Positions 1 to 6,661 of a stretch of DNA of 13,832 nucleotides are shown here, in pieces; position 1 is the stretch's first letter, and every line of letters starts with the position of its first letter. The stretch is taken from positions 1 through 13,832 of the forward strand of contig DFFV01000087.1 of NCBI GenBank assembly GCA_002371625.1, read 5' to 3'. This stretch comes from Ruminococcus sp. UBA3767 (GTDB taxonomy: Bacteria > Bacillota > Clostridia > Oscillospirales > Ruminococcaceae). Below the pieces are notes generated by a model. That model made no database searches and was not told the origin of the DNA. It worked only from the letters and a program-made list of their open reading frames with translations. The position numbers were made by a program, and so were the translations under genes.

Positions 1-1841
1 AACGCATCGTTCACACGGATTATCTCCATATCCTCTGTGTCCTGTACATCACATTCAAAAACAGCGGCAGGGCAGAGGTTGTCGGTGAAGATAAGGTCGT
101 TGTCTATGCGGCTCATTATCTCGGCAGACTGCTTTGAACCTGCGGTAAGCTCGCTCATCGGTGAATCCGCAGCAAAAGCGTACCTTTCGTAATCCTTAAC
201 GCTCATCGGCTTGGCATAGTAATAGCCCTGTATGTAGTCACACCCCACCTCACGCAGAAAGCTCACCAGCTCAGGTGTTTCAACACCCTCTGCGATAACA
301 GGTATATTCAGCCACTTGCTCATTCTTACGATAGATGCAACGATGCTTTCGCACCTGCTCTTTTTGTTTGCATCAACGAAAAAGTTCATATCTATCTTCA
401 GTATATCCACAGGTATGTTCTTGAGCATACTCAGTGATGAATAGCCGCTTCCGAAGTCGTCCATCAGTATCGAAAAACCGTTGCTCTGCAGCTTGTCTAT
501 CGCCTTTACCATCATCTCAGGGTTGTCCGTATAGGCGCTCTCTGTAAGCTCTATGTTGAAAAGGTCGTGCGGTATCCCGTACCTGTCCACAAGGTTTATC
601 AGGCTCTCAACAAAATGAGGGTTGTAAATGTTAACTCGTGAAACGTTCACGGATATCGGGTTGGGCTTTTTGCCCAGGTCGAGCCAGCCCTTGAGCATCT
701 TGCAGGCTTCTTCCCAAACATAAGCGTCCAGCTTGACAACAAAGCCGTTCTTTTCAAACAGCGGAATGAACAGTCCCGGAGGTATCATGCCCTTTTTGGG
801 GTGTATCCACCTTACCAGCACCTCACCGCCTGCGGGCGTGTTGGTCATAACGTTGTACTTTGGCTGAACGTAAATGGTGAACTGGTTGTCCTGAAGAGCG
901 TAGTTCATATCGTTGACGATCTCCTGCTCCTTTTCTATCCTCAGGCGCATATCGTCGGTGTAGTATTCGTAATAATTCACATAGTTGCCCTTGCAGTGCT
1001 TTGCCGCAAGTGTGGCACGGTCAAACATTATCGAGATCGGAAGCTCCTCCTCACCCGTGATGTAAATACCAAAGCAGGGGACAATGTAATAATCGCTTGA
1101 AAAATTCTGCAGTGCATTCATGCTTCGCATAACAAAATGCTCCATGCTCTGCTTATCGGTGTAGGGTACACAGATACCGAAAATATCAGCCTCGATCCTG
1201 CCAAAAGCGCTTCCCATGAAATCCGCCGTGTTCACACGCAGATGGTTGGCGATATAGCGCAGCAGCGAGTTTCCCTCATCCATGCCGAAGAAGGAGTTGA
1301 TAATGCTGAAATGGTTTATATCCAGCCTGATTATCGCAAAGCGCTTATCGGGGTGCTCGCTGATGAGCTTCTGCGTTTCGCTGTAAAACTTTTCTTTGTT
1401 GAATATCCCCGTAACAGGATCAAATTCAGCCACATATTTCAGCTGCTCGTAAGCAGCAAACTGGCTTCTTTCGATAGCGTTTTTTATCCTGAATTTGAGC
1501 ACCTGCGGGATGAACGGCTTTTTGATAAAATCCCAGGCGCCGCATGAAAGCGCCTTTATCTCGTTGTCCGAATCGTCGCCGCCTGTTGTAACAACAACGG
1601 GTATCTTGTTCAGCTCGGGGTCTACCCTTATAGCGCTGAGCACATCAAACCCGTTCATCACAGGCATCTCCAGATCCAGCACCACGCAGGCGATCGTTTC
1701 ATGCCCGTTTTTCAGGGCGTTGATCGCAGCCTTGCCGTTATCGGCTTCAATTATGCTGTAAGAATCAGAAAGTATTTTTTTAAGCAGAGCACGATTGATA
1801 AAAGCGTCATCCACTATAAGAACAGTCTTTGAAGATTCCAC
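1..1841 (-). CDS. Response regulator with degenerate GGDEF and EAL domain (c-di-GMP phosphodiesterase candidate), 3' end outside window
   Basis: The GTG start is set by an in-frame TAA directly upstream and by a GGGGGTG ribosome binding site. About 613 residues are visible and the C-terminus lies beyond the left edge. The order is a receiver domain (about 1-125), a GGDEF-like domain (about 160-300) and an EAL domain (about 320-550). The receiver has the acidic pair in VLIVDD, the phosphoacceptor Asp56 in VVLDLEMPVMNG, the Thr in VVVTTGG and the Lys in FIKKPF. The GGDEF motif reads EADIF at 217-221, so cyclase activity is unlikely. The EAL motif is EVL (Glu340), and the other expected catalytic signatures are present: SVNVS, NIELTES, DDFGSGYSSL, ILKIDMNFF, VIAEGVET and QGYYYAKP. 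I infer a phosphorylation-controlled c-di-GMP phosphodiesterase in the cytoplasm. At least 60 residues follow the EAL domain (LCPAAVFECDVQDTEDMEII) and could begin a PAS-like domain. No partner kinase is visible. Confidence 0.9.
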   Translation of the reverse strand, partial: MESSKTVLIVDDAFINRALLKKILSDSYSIIEADNGKAAINALKNGHETIACVVLDLEMPVMNGFDVLSAIRVDPELNKIPVVVTTGGDDSDNEIKALSCGAWDFIKKPFIPQVLKFRIKNAIERSQFAAYEQLKYVAEFDPVTGIFNKEKFYSETQKLISEHPDKRFAIIRLDINHFSIINSFFGMDEGNSLLRYIANHLRVNTADFMGSAFGRIEADIFGICVPYTDKQSMEHFVMRSMNALQNFSSDYYIVPCFGIYITGEEELPISIMFDRATLAAKHCKGNYVNYYEYYTDDMRLRIEKEQEIVNDMNYALQDNQFTIYVQPKYNVMTNTPAGGEVLVRWIHPKKGMIPPGLFIPLFEKNGFVVKLDAYVWEEACKMLKGWLDLGKKPNPISVNVSRVNIYNPHFVESLINLVDRYGIPHDLFNIELTESAYTDNPEMMVKAIDKLQSNGFSILMDDFGSGYSSLSMLKNIPVDILKIDMNFFVDANKKSRCESIVASIVRMSKWLNIPVIAEGVETPELVSFLREVGCDYIQGYYYAKPMSVKDYERYAFAADSPMSELTAGSKQSAEIMSRIDNDLIFTDNLCPAAVFECDVQDTEDMEIIRVNDA

Positions 1842-1878
1842 TTATCGACACCCCCTTTGTGCGTTATCTGACATTGTA

Positions 1879-1907
1879 ATTATAGCACATCTTTTCTCTC
1901 AGTTCAA
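1879..1907 (-). promoter_or_regulatory. Sigma-70/SigA-type promoter for the REC-GGDEF-EAL gene
   Basis: On the minus strand, TTGAAC (1907-1902) is followed by a 17-base spacer and a consensus TATAAT (1884-1879). A TG one base before the -10 makes it an extended -10. The predicted start of transcription is about 30 bases before the GTG start codon. Confidence 0.8.
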
Positions 1908-1924
1908 GCAATTTTTCGTATTGT

Positions 1925-1969
1925 TTGCACAAAATATATAATTAGTGCAACAAATGTACTCTTTGTACA
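1925..1969. promoter_or_regulatory. Two inverted repeats upstream of the REC-GGDEF-EAL promoter (possible operators)
   Basis: TTGCAC (1925-1930) and GTGCAA (1945-1950) are separated by 14 A/T bases, and TGTAC (1955-1959) and GTACA (1965-1969) by 5 bases. Both lie just upstream of the -35 element of the leftward promoter and between it and the end of sigK. They could bind regulators. The arms are short, so chance is a real alternative. I see no intrinsic terminator for sigK here. Confidence 0.3.
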
Positions 1970-1990
1970 AATCCGATGCTGCCTTTTTGT

Positions 1991-2680
1991 TTATTTTCCC
2001 TCGTATTTTTTCCGCAGAGTTTCCAGCGCCTTTTTTTCTATCCTTGAAACGTAAGAACGGGATATATCAAGTCTGTCTGCGACCTCACGCTGCGTGAGCG
2101 CCCTGCCGTTGTCAAGCCCGTACCTCAGCCTGATTATAGTTCTTTCTCTCTCGTCCAGCTCCGTTTCTATAAACCTGTAAAGCTGCTCGCAGCGGATAAC
2201 AAGCTCTATCTTGCCGGCAACATCGCTCCCGTCTGAGATAAGGTCGATAAGGCAGAGCTGGTTGCCGTCCTTATCCGAGTCCACGGGATCGTCAAAATGT
2301 CTGTCCAGCGCAGATTTTTTCAGGCTGCGAAAGTGCATAAGTATCTCGTTCTCAACGCACCTGCTGCCGTAAGTCGCAAACCTGCATCCCTTGGTGTAGT
2401 CAAAAGTCGAGACCGCCTTGATAAGCCCGATAGTACCTATCGAGATCAGGTCCTCCTGATCCTGCGAGGCAGAGTAGTATTTTTTGATAATGTGCGCAAC
2501 GAGCCTGAGATTGTGTTCTATCAGCTTATCCCTTGCAGCCTTGTCGCCTGCCGCCATAGCCTCAAAGCAGCGCCGTTCCTCCTTAGCCGAAAGCGGCTTT
2601 GGGAAAGTCCCCGAGCTGTCAACGTGCAGCGCAAAAAAGAGAAAATTTGAGCATAAAAATTCCAGCAGCTTGAATAGCAT
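1991..2680 (-). CDS. sigK: RNA polymerase sigma factor, SigK family (late sporulation)
   Basis: This is a 229-residue sigma-70 family protein that directs RNA polymerase. Region 2 spans about 48-118 (LIEHNLRLVAHIIKKYY, DLISIGTIGLIKAV, ATYGSRCVENEILMHFRSLKK). Region 4 with its helix-turn-helix spans about 175-222 (ERERTIIRLRYGL, TQREVADRLDISRSYVSRIEKKAL). These match SigK/SigE, and the FPKPLS motif near residue 26 marks the start of mature SigK. The hydrophobic N-terminus (MLFKLLEFLCSNFLFFAL) resembles the pro-sequence that holds pro-SigK at a membrane until cleaved. I chose the ATG at 2680 because AAAGGGCGG precedes it by 8 bases and a pro-sequence then starts directly; a longer ORF from 2728 has no such site. 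The segment normally read as VSLHDPIG is RHFDDPVD here, so region 3 has diverged. In sporulating Firmicutes SigK drives mother-cell coat and cortex genes. SigE is an alternative identity. Confidence 0.85.
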   Translation of the reverse strand: MLFKLLEFLCSNFLFFALHVDSSGTFPKPLSAKEERRCFEAMAAGDKAARDKLIEHNLRLVAHIIKKYYSASQDQEDLISIGTIGLIKAVSTFDYTKGCRFATYGSRCVENEILMHFRSLKKSALDRHFDDPVDSDKDGNQLCLIDLISDGSDVAGKIELVIRCEQLYRFIETELDERERTIIRLRYGLDNGRALTQREVADRLDISRSYVSRIEKKALETLRKKYEGK

Positions 2681-2723
2681 ATAAATTACCGCCCTTTCTT
2701 TTGGCATGGTTAGTAATTTATAT
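2679..2723 (-). promoter_or_regulatory. 11-bp inverted repeat spanning the sigK ribosome binding site and start codon
   Basis: ATATAAATTAC at 2723-2713 (minus strand) is perfectly complementary to GTAATTTATAT at 2689-2679. The second arm covers the spacer between Shine-Dalgarno and start plus the first two bases of the ATG. The Shine-Dalgarno (AAAGGGCGG) sits in the 23-base loop. In RNA the hairpin would occlude initiation. In DNA it could be an operator. Confidence 0.5.
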
Positions 2724-2753
2724 TGCACAAAGCTGCCGGATATGTGTTTATTA

Positions 2754-3026
2754 TCAGCCTGTTATCTCAAACGAGTGGCTGTCCTGAACGGGCACCGCCG
2801 TGTATTGAGCGCTTGTTATATCAACGAACCTGCCGTTTTGTATCTGCTCGATCATGCGCTCGATGCAGTAAGGCTCGCCCTCAGCTTCCATAACAACGCT
2901 GCCGTCGTATTCGTTTTTCACCCAGCCCGAAACTCCGTTTTCTCTTGCAGCGTAAAAGGCACGGTAGCGAAAGCCTACCCCCTGAACGCTCCCCGTGAAA
3001 ACATACCTTCGCCTGACAATAGCCAT
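2754..3026 (-). CDS. acyP: Acylphosphatase
   Basis: At 90 residues this is the usual length for acylphosphatases, small cytosolic enzymes that hydrolyse acyl phosphates such as acetyl phosphate or 1,3-bisphosphoglycerate to a carboxylate and phosphate. The signature SVQGVGFRYR (13-22) carries the phosphate-binding loop with Arg20. WVKNEYDGSV (35-44) carries the catalytic Asn38, 18 residues later as in the known family. The start is one base after the acetyltransferase stop, and its AAGGAG site lies inside the last codons of that gene, so the two are probably translationally coupled. Its physiological substrate in this operon cannot be read from sequence. Confidence 0.92.
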   Translation of the reverse strand: MAIVRRRYVFTGSVQGVGFRYRAFYAARENGVSGWVKNEYDGSVVMEAEGEPYCIERMIEQIQNGRFVDITSAQYTAVPVQDSHSFEITG

Positions 3027-3027
3027 T

Positions 3028-3630
3028 TTACCGCTCCTTTTCCTGATAAACGGGGTATTTGTTCTTATCCTCCTCGGTTATCCTGCGCACGGCTTTGCAA
3101 GGGTTGCCGACGGCGACCACACCGCTTGGGATATCCTTTGTAACAACGCTGCCTGCACCTATCACCACATCAGAGCCGATAGTAACGCCCGGCAGCACCG
3201 TAACATTTGCGCCGAACCAGACGTTGTCGCCTACCGTTATCGGCAGGGCGATCTCAAGCCCCTGATTGCGCTGCTCGGTGTCGATAGGGTGACCTGCCGT
3301 TGAAAAAATGCACCCCGGCGCAATAAAAACGTTGTCCCCGAAGGTCACCTTGTTTCCGTCGAGAATTGTGACATTATGGTTTGTGTAAAAATTATCCCCC
3401 ACGCTTATGTTGCACCCATAGTCGCAGTAAAACGGCGCAGTTACGACAATGCTGCCCTTTATGCTGCCGAGTATCTCGTGCAAAAGCTCGTTCTGGCGCT
3501 TGGTGTCTGAGGGTCTGCACATATTGAAATCATAGCAAAGCTCATTGCATTTCACCCTTGCCTTGTAAAGCTCCTCATCGTAGTTGGCATCGTAAAGAAA
3601 ACCTGCCTGCGCCTTTTCCCATTCGTTCAT
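3028..3630 (-). CDS. maa: Sugar O-acetyltransferase, maltose/galactoside acetyltransferase family
   Basis: This 200-residue protein matches the Maa/LacA/NodL family, which transfers acetyl from acetyl-CoA to a sugar hydroxyl. The N-terminal cap (MNEWEKAQAGFLYDANYDEEL) is typical. The rest is left-handed beta-helix hexapeptide repeats such as ISVGDN, VTFGDN, VFIAPG, ITVGDNVWFGANVTVLPGVTIGSD and VVIGAGSVV. The catalytic His is in STAGHP (His114), and the usual GNPCKAVR closes the helix. The ATG at 3630 is preceded by AAAAAAGGAGAAATTACT; the frame is open further upstream into copA but has no better site. It lies 16 bases after copA and 1 base before the acylphosphatase. The acceptor is unknown; sugar detoxification is the usual proposal. 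Confidence 0.9.
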   Translation of the reverse strand: MNEWEKAQAGFLYDANYDEELYKARVKCNELCYDFNMCRPSDTKRQNELLHEILGSIKGSIVVTAPFYCDYGCNISVGDNFYTNHNVTILDGNKVTFGDNVFIAPGCIFSTAGHPIDTEQRNQGLEIALPITVGDNVWFGANVTVLPGVTIGSDVVIGAGSVVTKDIPSGVVAVGNPCKAVRRITEEDKNKYPVYQEKER

Positions 3631-3646
3631 AGTAATTTCTCCTTTT

Positions 3647-3853
3647 TTATGCAATACCCGTGACCTCGTAGCCTGCATCTGTAACAGCCTTTTTAAGCGC
3701 CTCAGCCGAAACGCTCTCATCAGCGCTCACATAAGCCTCACCCTTGTCAAGATCGACCTCTGCGCTCGCACCTGTGCCCTCAAGCGCCTTTTTAACGTGT
3801 GCAACGCAGTGCTGGCACATCATTCCCTTAATGCTGACAGTATACTTTTTCAT
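3647..3853 (-). CDS. copZ: Possible independent copper chaperone CopZ from an internal start inside copA
   Basis: An in-frame ATG at codon 775 of copA begins MKKYTVSIKGMMCQHC, which is how a free CopZ begins. From here to the shared stop is 68 residues, the normal CopZ length. The fold is the beta-alpha-beta-beta-alpha-beta heavy-metal domain with Cu(I)-binding GMMCQHC and the closing KAVTDAGYEV. An AAGGAGGA Shine-Dalgarno sits 7 bases before the ATG. Free CopZ would carry Cu(I) to the pump or to CsoR. Nothing separates it from the copA frame, so it could be made as a fusion, freely, or both. The nested product is an inference from the start signal. Confidence 0.6.
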   Translation of the reverse strand: MKKYTVSIKGMMCQHCVAHVKKALEGTGASAEVDLDKGEAYVSADESVSAEALKKAVTDAGYEVTGIA

Positions 3854-6175
3854 CTTTTTATCCTCCTTGTTTTCATTTGTATCCGTAATTATTTCTTTGC
3901 TTGTCTGTTCGCCCTGCTGCGCAAGCTGCATCGGCTTGAAACGGCGCAGCCTGAGAGCGTTGAAAACAACGAAAATGCTGCTCATGCTCATCGCAGCCGC
4001 ACCTATCATCGGGCTTAGCTTCCACCCGAAAGCATGGTAGTAAGCGCCTGCCGCAAGCGGTATCGCAAGCGAGTTGTAAAACAGCGCCCAGAAAAGATTC
4101 TGCTTGATGTTTTTGATAACGCTCCTGCTCAGGTCTATCGCCGCAACAACATCGCTCAGGCTGTTTTTCATAAGCACCGCATCAGCGCTTTCTATCGCAA
4201 TGTCCGTTCCTGCGCCGATAGCTATCCCGACATCAGCCCTTGCAAGTGCAGGCGCATCGTTTATCCCGTCGCCCACCATAGCGACCGTTTTGCCCTGAGC
4301 CTGAAGCTGAGCGACCTGCTTGTCCTTGTCCGCAGGCAGCACCTCATATATCACCTTGTCAGCGCCTATCTGCGCAGCTGCACGTTCAGCCGCAGTTTTG
4401 TTGTCGCCCGTGAGCAGGATCACTTCAATGCCACGCCTTTTCAGCTCGGCAACAGCCGCCGCACTGTCCGGCTTTACGGTGTCCTCAACATCTATCACGC
4501 CCAGTATCTTCTCATCGTTTGCGAAAAGCAGGGGAGTTACGCATTTTCCCATTACCCCGCCAAGCTCATTGCTTTGGCTGAAAACGCCCTGTTCACGCAG
4601 AAATCTCTCGTTGCCGGCATAGTATTTCCTGCCGTTTATAACTGCGCTTACGCCCAGCCCTGCGTGAGTTTCAAGTCCGCTGCACTCGTCCTTTTCAATA
4701 TCATTGCAGTATTCGCAAACGGCTTTTGCAAGCGGATGCTCGCTTCCCGATTCAAGAGAGCAGGCTATCCGCAAAAGCTCGTCCCTGTCCGCACCGAGAG
4801 GGAACACCTGCGTAACAAAAGGCTTTCCGCCCGTTACCGTGCCCGTTTTGTCAAGTACCACAGCGTTTGCCGAGTGGAGCGTTTCAAGTGCTTCGCCCGA
4901 TTTTATAAGGATCCCGTTCTCAGCGCCCTTGCCCGTGCCGACCATTATCGCCACAGGCGTTGCAAGTCCCAGCGCACAGGGACAGGATATCACCAGCACC
5001 GAGATAGCGCACGAGAGCGCAAATTCAGCCCCCGAACCGACAACAAGCCATATTATCGCAGTGATAAGCGCTATCGCCATAACTATCGGCACAAAAACGC
5101 CCGAGATCTTGTCTGCCATTTTCGCTATCGGAGCCTTTGATGATGAAGCCTCGTCCACAAGAGCGATTATCTTTGAAAGCGTTGTGTCGCTTCCTACCTG
5201 CGTTGCACGCACCTTGATAAATCCGCTCTTGCTTATCGTCGCACTTATCACCTTGTCGCCCGTGCCTTTTTCAACGGGTATGCTCTCGCCCGTGATAGCC
5301 GACTGGTCAATGCTTGCCTGCCCCGAGATTATAACTCCGTCACACGCAATGCTTTCTCCAGCCTTAACGATAACTATATCGCCCTTTTCAAGCTCCTGTG
5401 CATCTATCACTGTCTGCACTCCGTCACGCTCGACCGTTGCGGTTTTTGGAGAAAGCTCCATAAGCTCGGTGATAGCACGGCTCGTTTTGCTCTTTGATCT
5501 TGCCTCAAGATACTTTCCCAGGTTGACCAGCGCAAGTATCATCACCGCAGATTCAAAATACAGGTCGTGCATATAGCTGTGAACAATGTGCATCTCATCG
5601 TGCGAAATGCCCCAGCTCATGCGGAAAATGCCGAAAATGCCGTAAACTACCGAAGCAGTCGAGCCTACCGCAATAAGCGTGTCCATGTTGGGCGAGCCTT
5701 TGAACAGGTTCTTCCAGCCACGAGTGTAATAGCCCGAGTTTATATACGCAACGGGCAAACACAGCAAAAACTGCGCAAACGCATAGCTCACCGCATTTTT
5801 TTCACCCTCAAGGAAAGAGGGGAGCGGCAGCGAGACCATGTGCCCCATAGAAACATACATCAGCGGTATCAGAAATACGAAAGACCATATCAGCCGTGAC
5901 TTCATAGCCTTTTGTGCCTTGTCCGCCGCCGAGCCTGCGTCCTGCTTTGCATTTTCCTTCTGTCCGCCCTTGACGCTTGCGCCGTAGCCTGCTTTTTCGA
6001 CCGCACTGATTATCCCGTTGTCGTCAACTGCACTGCTGTCGTATTCAACGTTCATGCTGTTGGTCAGCAGGTTCACCTGAACGCTTTGCACGCCGCTCAG
6101 GCATTTAACGCTTTTTTCAACCCTTGCGCTGCAAGCAGAACAGGTCATTCCCGTAACATCAAATCTTTGCTTCAT
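3647..6175 (-). CDS. copA: Cu(I)-exporting P1B-type ATPase CopA with fused C-terminal CopZ-like domain
   Basis: This 842-residue inner-membrane pump exports Cu(I) using ATP. It has an N-terminal heavy-metal domain with GMTCSAC (Cys12/Cys15), then about eight membrane helices and the cytoplasmic P-type domains. Visible motifs are TGES (295-298, actuator), CPC (398-400, transport site), DKTGT (442-446, phosphorylated Asp442), SEHPLA (His480-Pro481, P1B signature), TGDN (589-592) and GDGIND (635-640). Tyr700-Asn701 and MSMSS (729-733) in the last helices are the Cu(I)-specific residues. After a hydrophilic linker (about 745-774) comes a second heavy-metal domain (775-842) with GMMCQHC, so the protein ends in a CopZ-like chaperone. 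csoR is 50 bases upstream. The ribosome binding site before the ATG is weak (GAAGGG, 12 bases away). The linker also contains a strong internal translation start, annotated separately. Confidence 0.95.
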   Translation of the reverse strand: MKQRFDVTGMTCSACSARVEKSVKCLSGVQSVQVNLLTNSMNVEYDSSAVDDNGIISAVEKAGYGASVKGGQKENAKQDAGSAADKAQKAMKSRLIWSFVFLIPLMYVSMGHMVSLPLPSFLEGEKNAVSYAFAQFLLCLPVAYINSGYYTRGWKNLFKGSPNMDTLIAVGSTASVVYGIFGIFRMSWGISHDEMHIVHSYMHDLYFESAVMILALVNLGKYLEARSKSKTSRAITELMELSPKTATVERDGVQTVIDAQELEKGDIVIVKAGESIACDGVIISGQASIDQSAITGESIPVEKGTGDKVISATISKSGFIKVRATQVGSDTTLSKIIALVDEASSSKAPIAKMADKISGVFVPIVMAIALITAIIWLVVGSGAEFALSCAISVLVISCPCALGLATPVAIMVGTGKGAENGILIKSGEALETLHSANAVVLDKTGTVTGGKPFVTQVFPLGADRDELLRIACSLESGSEHPLAKAVCEYCNDIEKDECSGLETHAGLGVSAVINGRKYYAGNERFLREQGVFSQSNELGGVMGKCVTPLLFANDEKILGVIDVEDTVKPDSAAAVAELKRRGIEVILLTGDNKTAAERAAAQIGADKVIYEVLPADKDKQVAQLQAQGKTVAMVGDGINDAPALARADVGIAIGAGTDIAIESADAVLMKNSLSDVVAAIDLSRSVIKNIKQNLFWALFYNSLAIPLAAGAYYHAFGWKLSPMIGAAAMSMSSIFVVFNALRLRRFKPMQLAQQGEQTSKEIITDTNENKEDKKMKKYTVSIKGMMCQHCVAHVKKALEGTGASAEVDLDKGEAYVSADESVSAEALKKAVTDAGYEVTGIA
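3851..3868 (-). promoter_or_regulatory. Internal Shine-Dalgarno and ATG within copA
   Basis: AAGGAGGA (3868-3861), spacer TAAAAAG (3860-3854) and ATG (3853-3851) together form a stronger start signal than the one at the copA start itself. In the copA frame it reads as the linker residues ENKEDKK followed by Met775. Confidence 0.7.
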
Positions 6176-6225
6176 AATATTTAATTACCCTTCTAAGCGC
6201 AGCTTTCAAGGCGCTGCACAGCCCT

Positions 6226-6489
6226 TTATCTCATCAGCTTTGAAAGCAGAGATATCATCTCATCTATCTTTTCGTCCTTTTCATCGTCAGTGCGTGCGTT
6301 GGCGACGCAGCCCTTGCAGTGTGCAGTGAGCACCTTCAAATTCGCCTTTTTCAGCACCGCCAGCACCGACATTATCTGATTGGAAATATCAACACAATAC
6401 CTGTCATCCTCGACCATGTTGAGTATCCCGTCTATCTGCCCTCTGGCAGTTTTCAGCAGCGTGCTCACGCTGTTTTTGTCAGCCATCAT
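6226..6489 (-). CDS. csoR: Copper-sensing transcriptional repressor, CsoR family
   Basis: This 87-residue all-helical DUF156 protein represses copper-export genes and releases DNA when it binds Cu(I). The three ligands are visible: Cys32 in DRYCVDI, His57 and Cys61 in LTAHCKGC, with the same spacing (25 and 4) as Cys36-His61-Cys65 of Mycobacterium tuberculosis CsoR. The core ARGQIDGILNMVEDDRYC and the acidic-to-basic C-terminal helix are typical. I chose the ATG at 6489 because GGAGG lies 8 bases upstream; an ATG three bases later is also possible, and the longer upstream frame runs through the operator. It is first in the copper operon, so it probably represses itself and copA. Confidence 0.93.
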   Translation of the reverse strand: MMADKNSVSTLLKTARGQIDGILNMVEDDRYCVDISNQIMSVLAVLKKANLKVLTAHCKGCVANARTDDEKDEKIDEMISLLSKLMR

Positions 6490-6510
6490 CCCGATCACCT
6501 CCGTGTTGTG

Positions 6511-6539
6511 TATACCCCCCTCTCCCCCGGGGTGTCTAC
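6511..6539. promoter_or_regulatory. Candidate CsoR operator
   Basis: ATACCCC (6512-6518) and GGGGTGT (6529-6535) form an imperfect dyad around a C-rich 10-base centre. It lies between the -10 element and the ribosome binding site of csoR, overlapping the expected transcription start. Known CsoR sites are G/C-tract pseudopalindromes with TACCCC-like half-sites, so position and composition both fit. Confidence 0.65.
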
Positions 6540-6543
6540 CGAT

Positions 6544-6572
6544 ATGATAGCACATTATCTCCGCTTTGTCAA
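6544..6572 (-). promoter_or_regulatory. Sigma-70/SigA-type promoter of the csoR-copA operon
   Basis: On the minus strand, consensus TTGACA (6572-6567) is followed by a 17-base spacer and TATCAT (6549-6544). Transcription should start near 6537, inside the candidate CsoR operator. Confidence 0.88.
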
Positions 6573-6579
6573 GAAACTA

Positions 6580-6608
6580 TTGAAAAAACGAAACGTATGG
6601 TGTATAAT
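6580..6608 (+). promoter_or_regulatory. Sigma-70/SigA-type promoter facing right, divergent from csoR
   Basis: TTGAAA (6580-6585), a 17-base spacer and consensus TATAAT (6603-6608). Its -35 element is only 7 bases from the -35 of the csoR promoter. The first convincing gene downstream starts more than 500 bases away, so it drives either a long leader or a non-coding transcript. Confidence 0.7.
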
Positions 6609-6661
6609 GTATTTGTATTTTGTTTTTACAGGGTAACTTCGCCTCAGCTTTAAAGAACAAA

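Noticed and set aside
2706..3303. Plus-strand frames opposite acylphosphatase and acetyltransferase
   Set aside because: They are antisense to well-conserved genes and have no start signals or motifs.
4034..5140. A 368-codon open frame on the plus strand inside copA, and another of 290 codons at 4704-5576
   Set aside because: Both are antisense to the clearly conserved copA gene, lack ribosome binding sites and give products without recognisable motifs; they are by-products of copA codon bias.
6197..6217. Short overlapping hairpins (AGCGC/GCGCT, GCAGC/GCTGC) between csoR and copA as an attenuator
   Set aside because: Stems are only 5 bp and there is no T tract; chance is likely.
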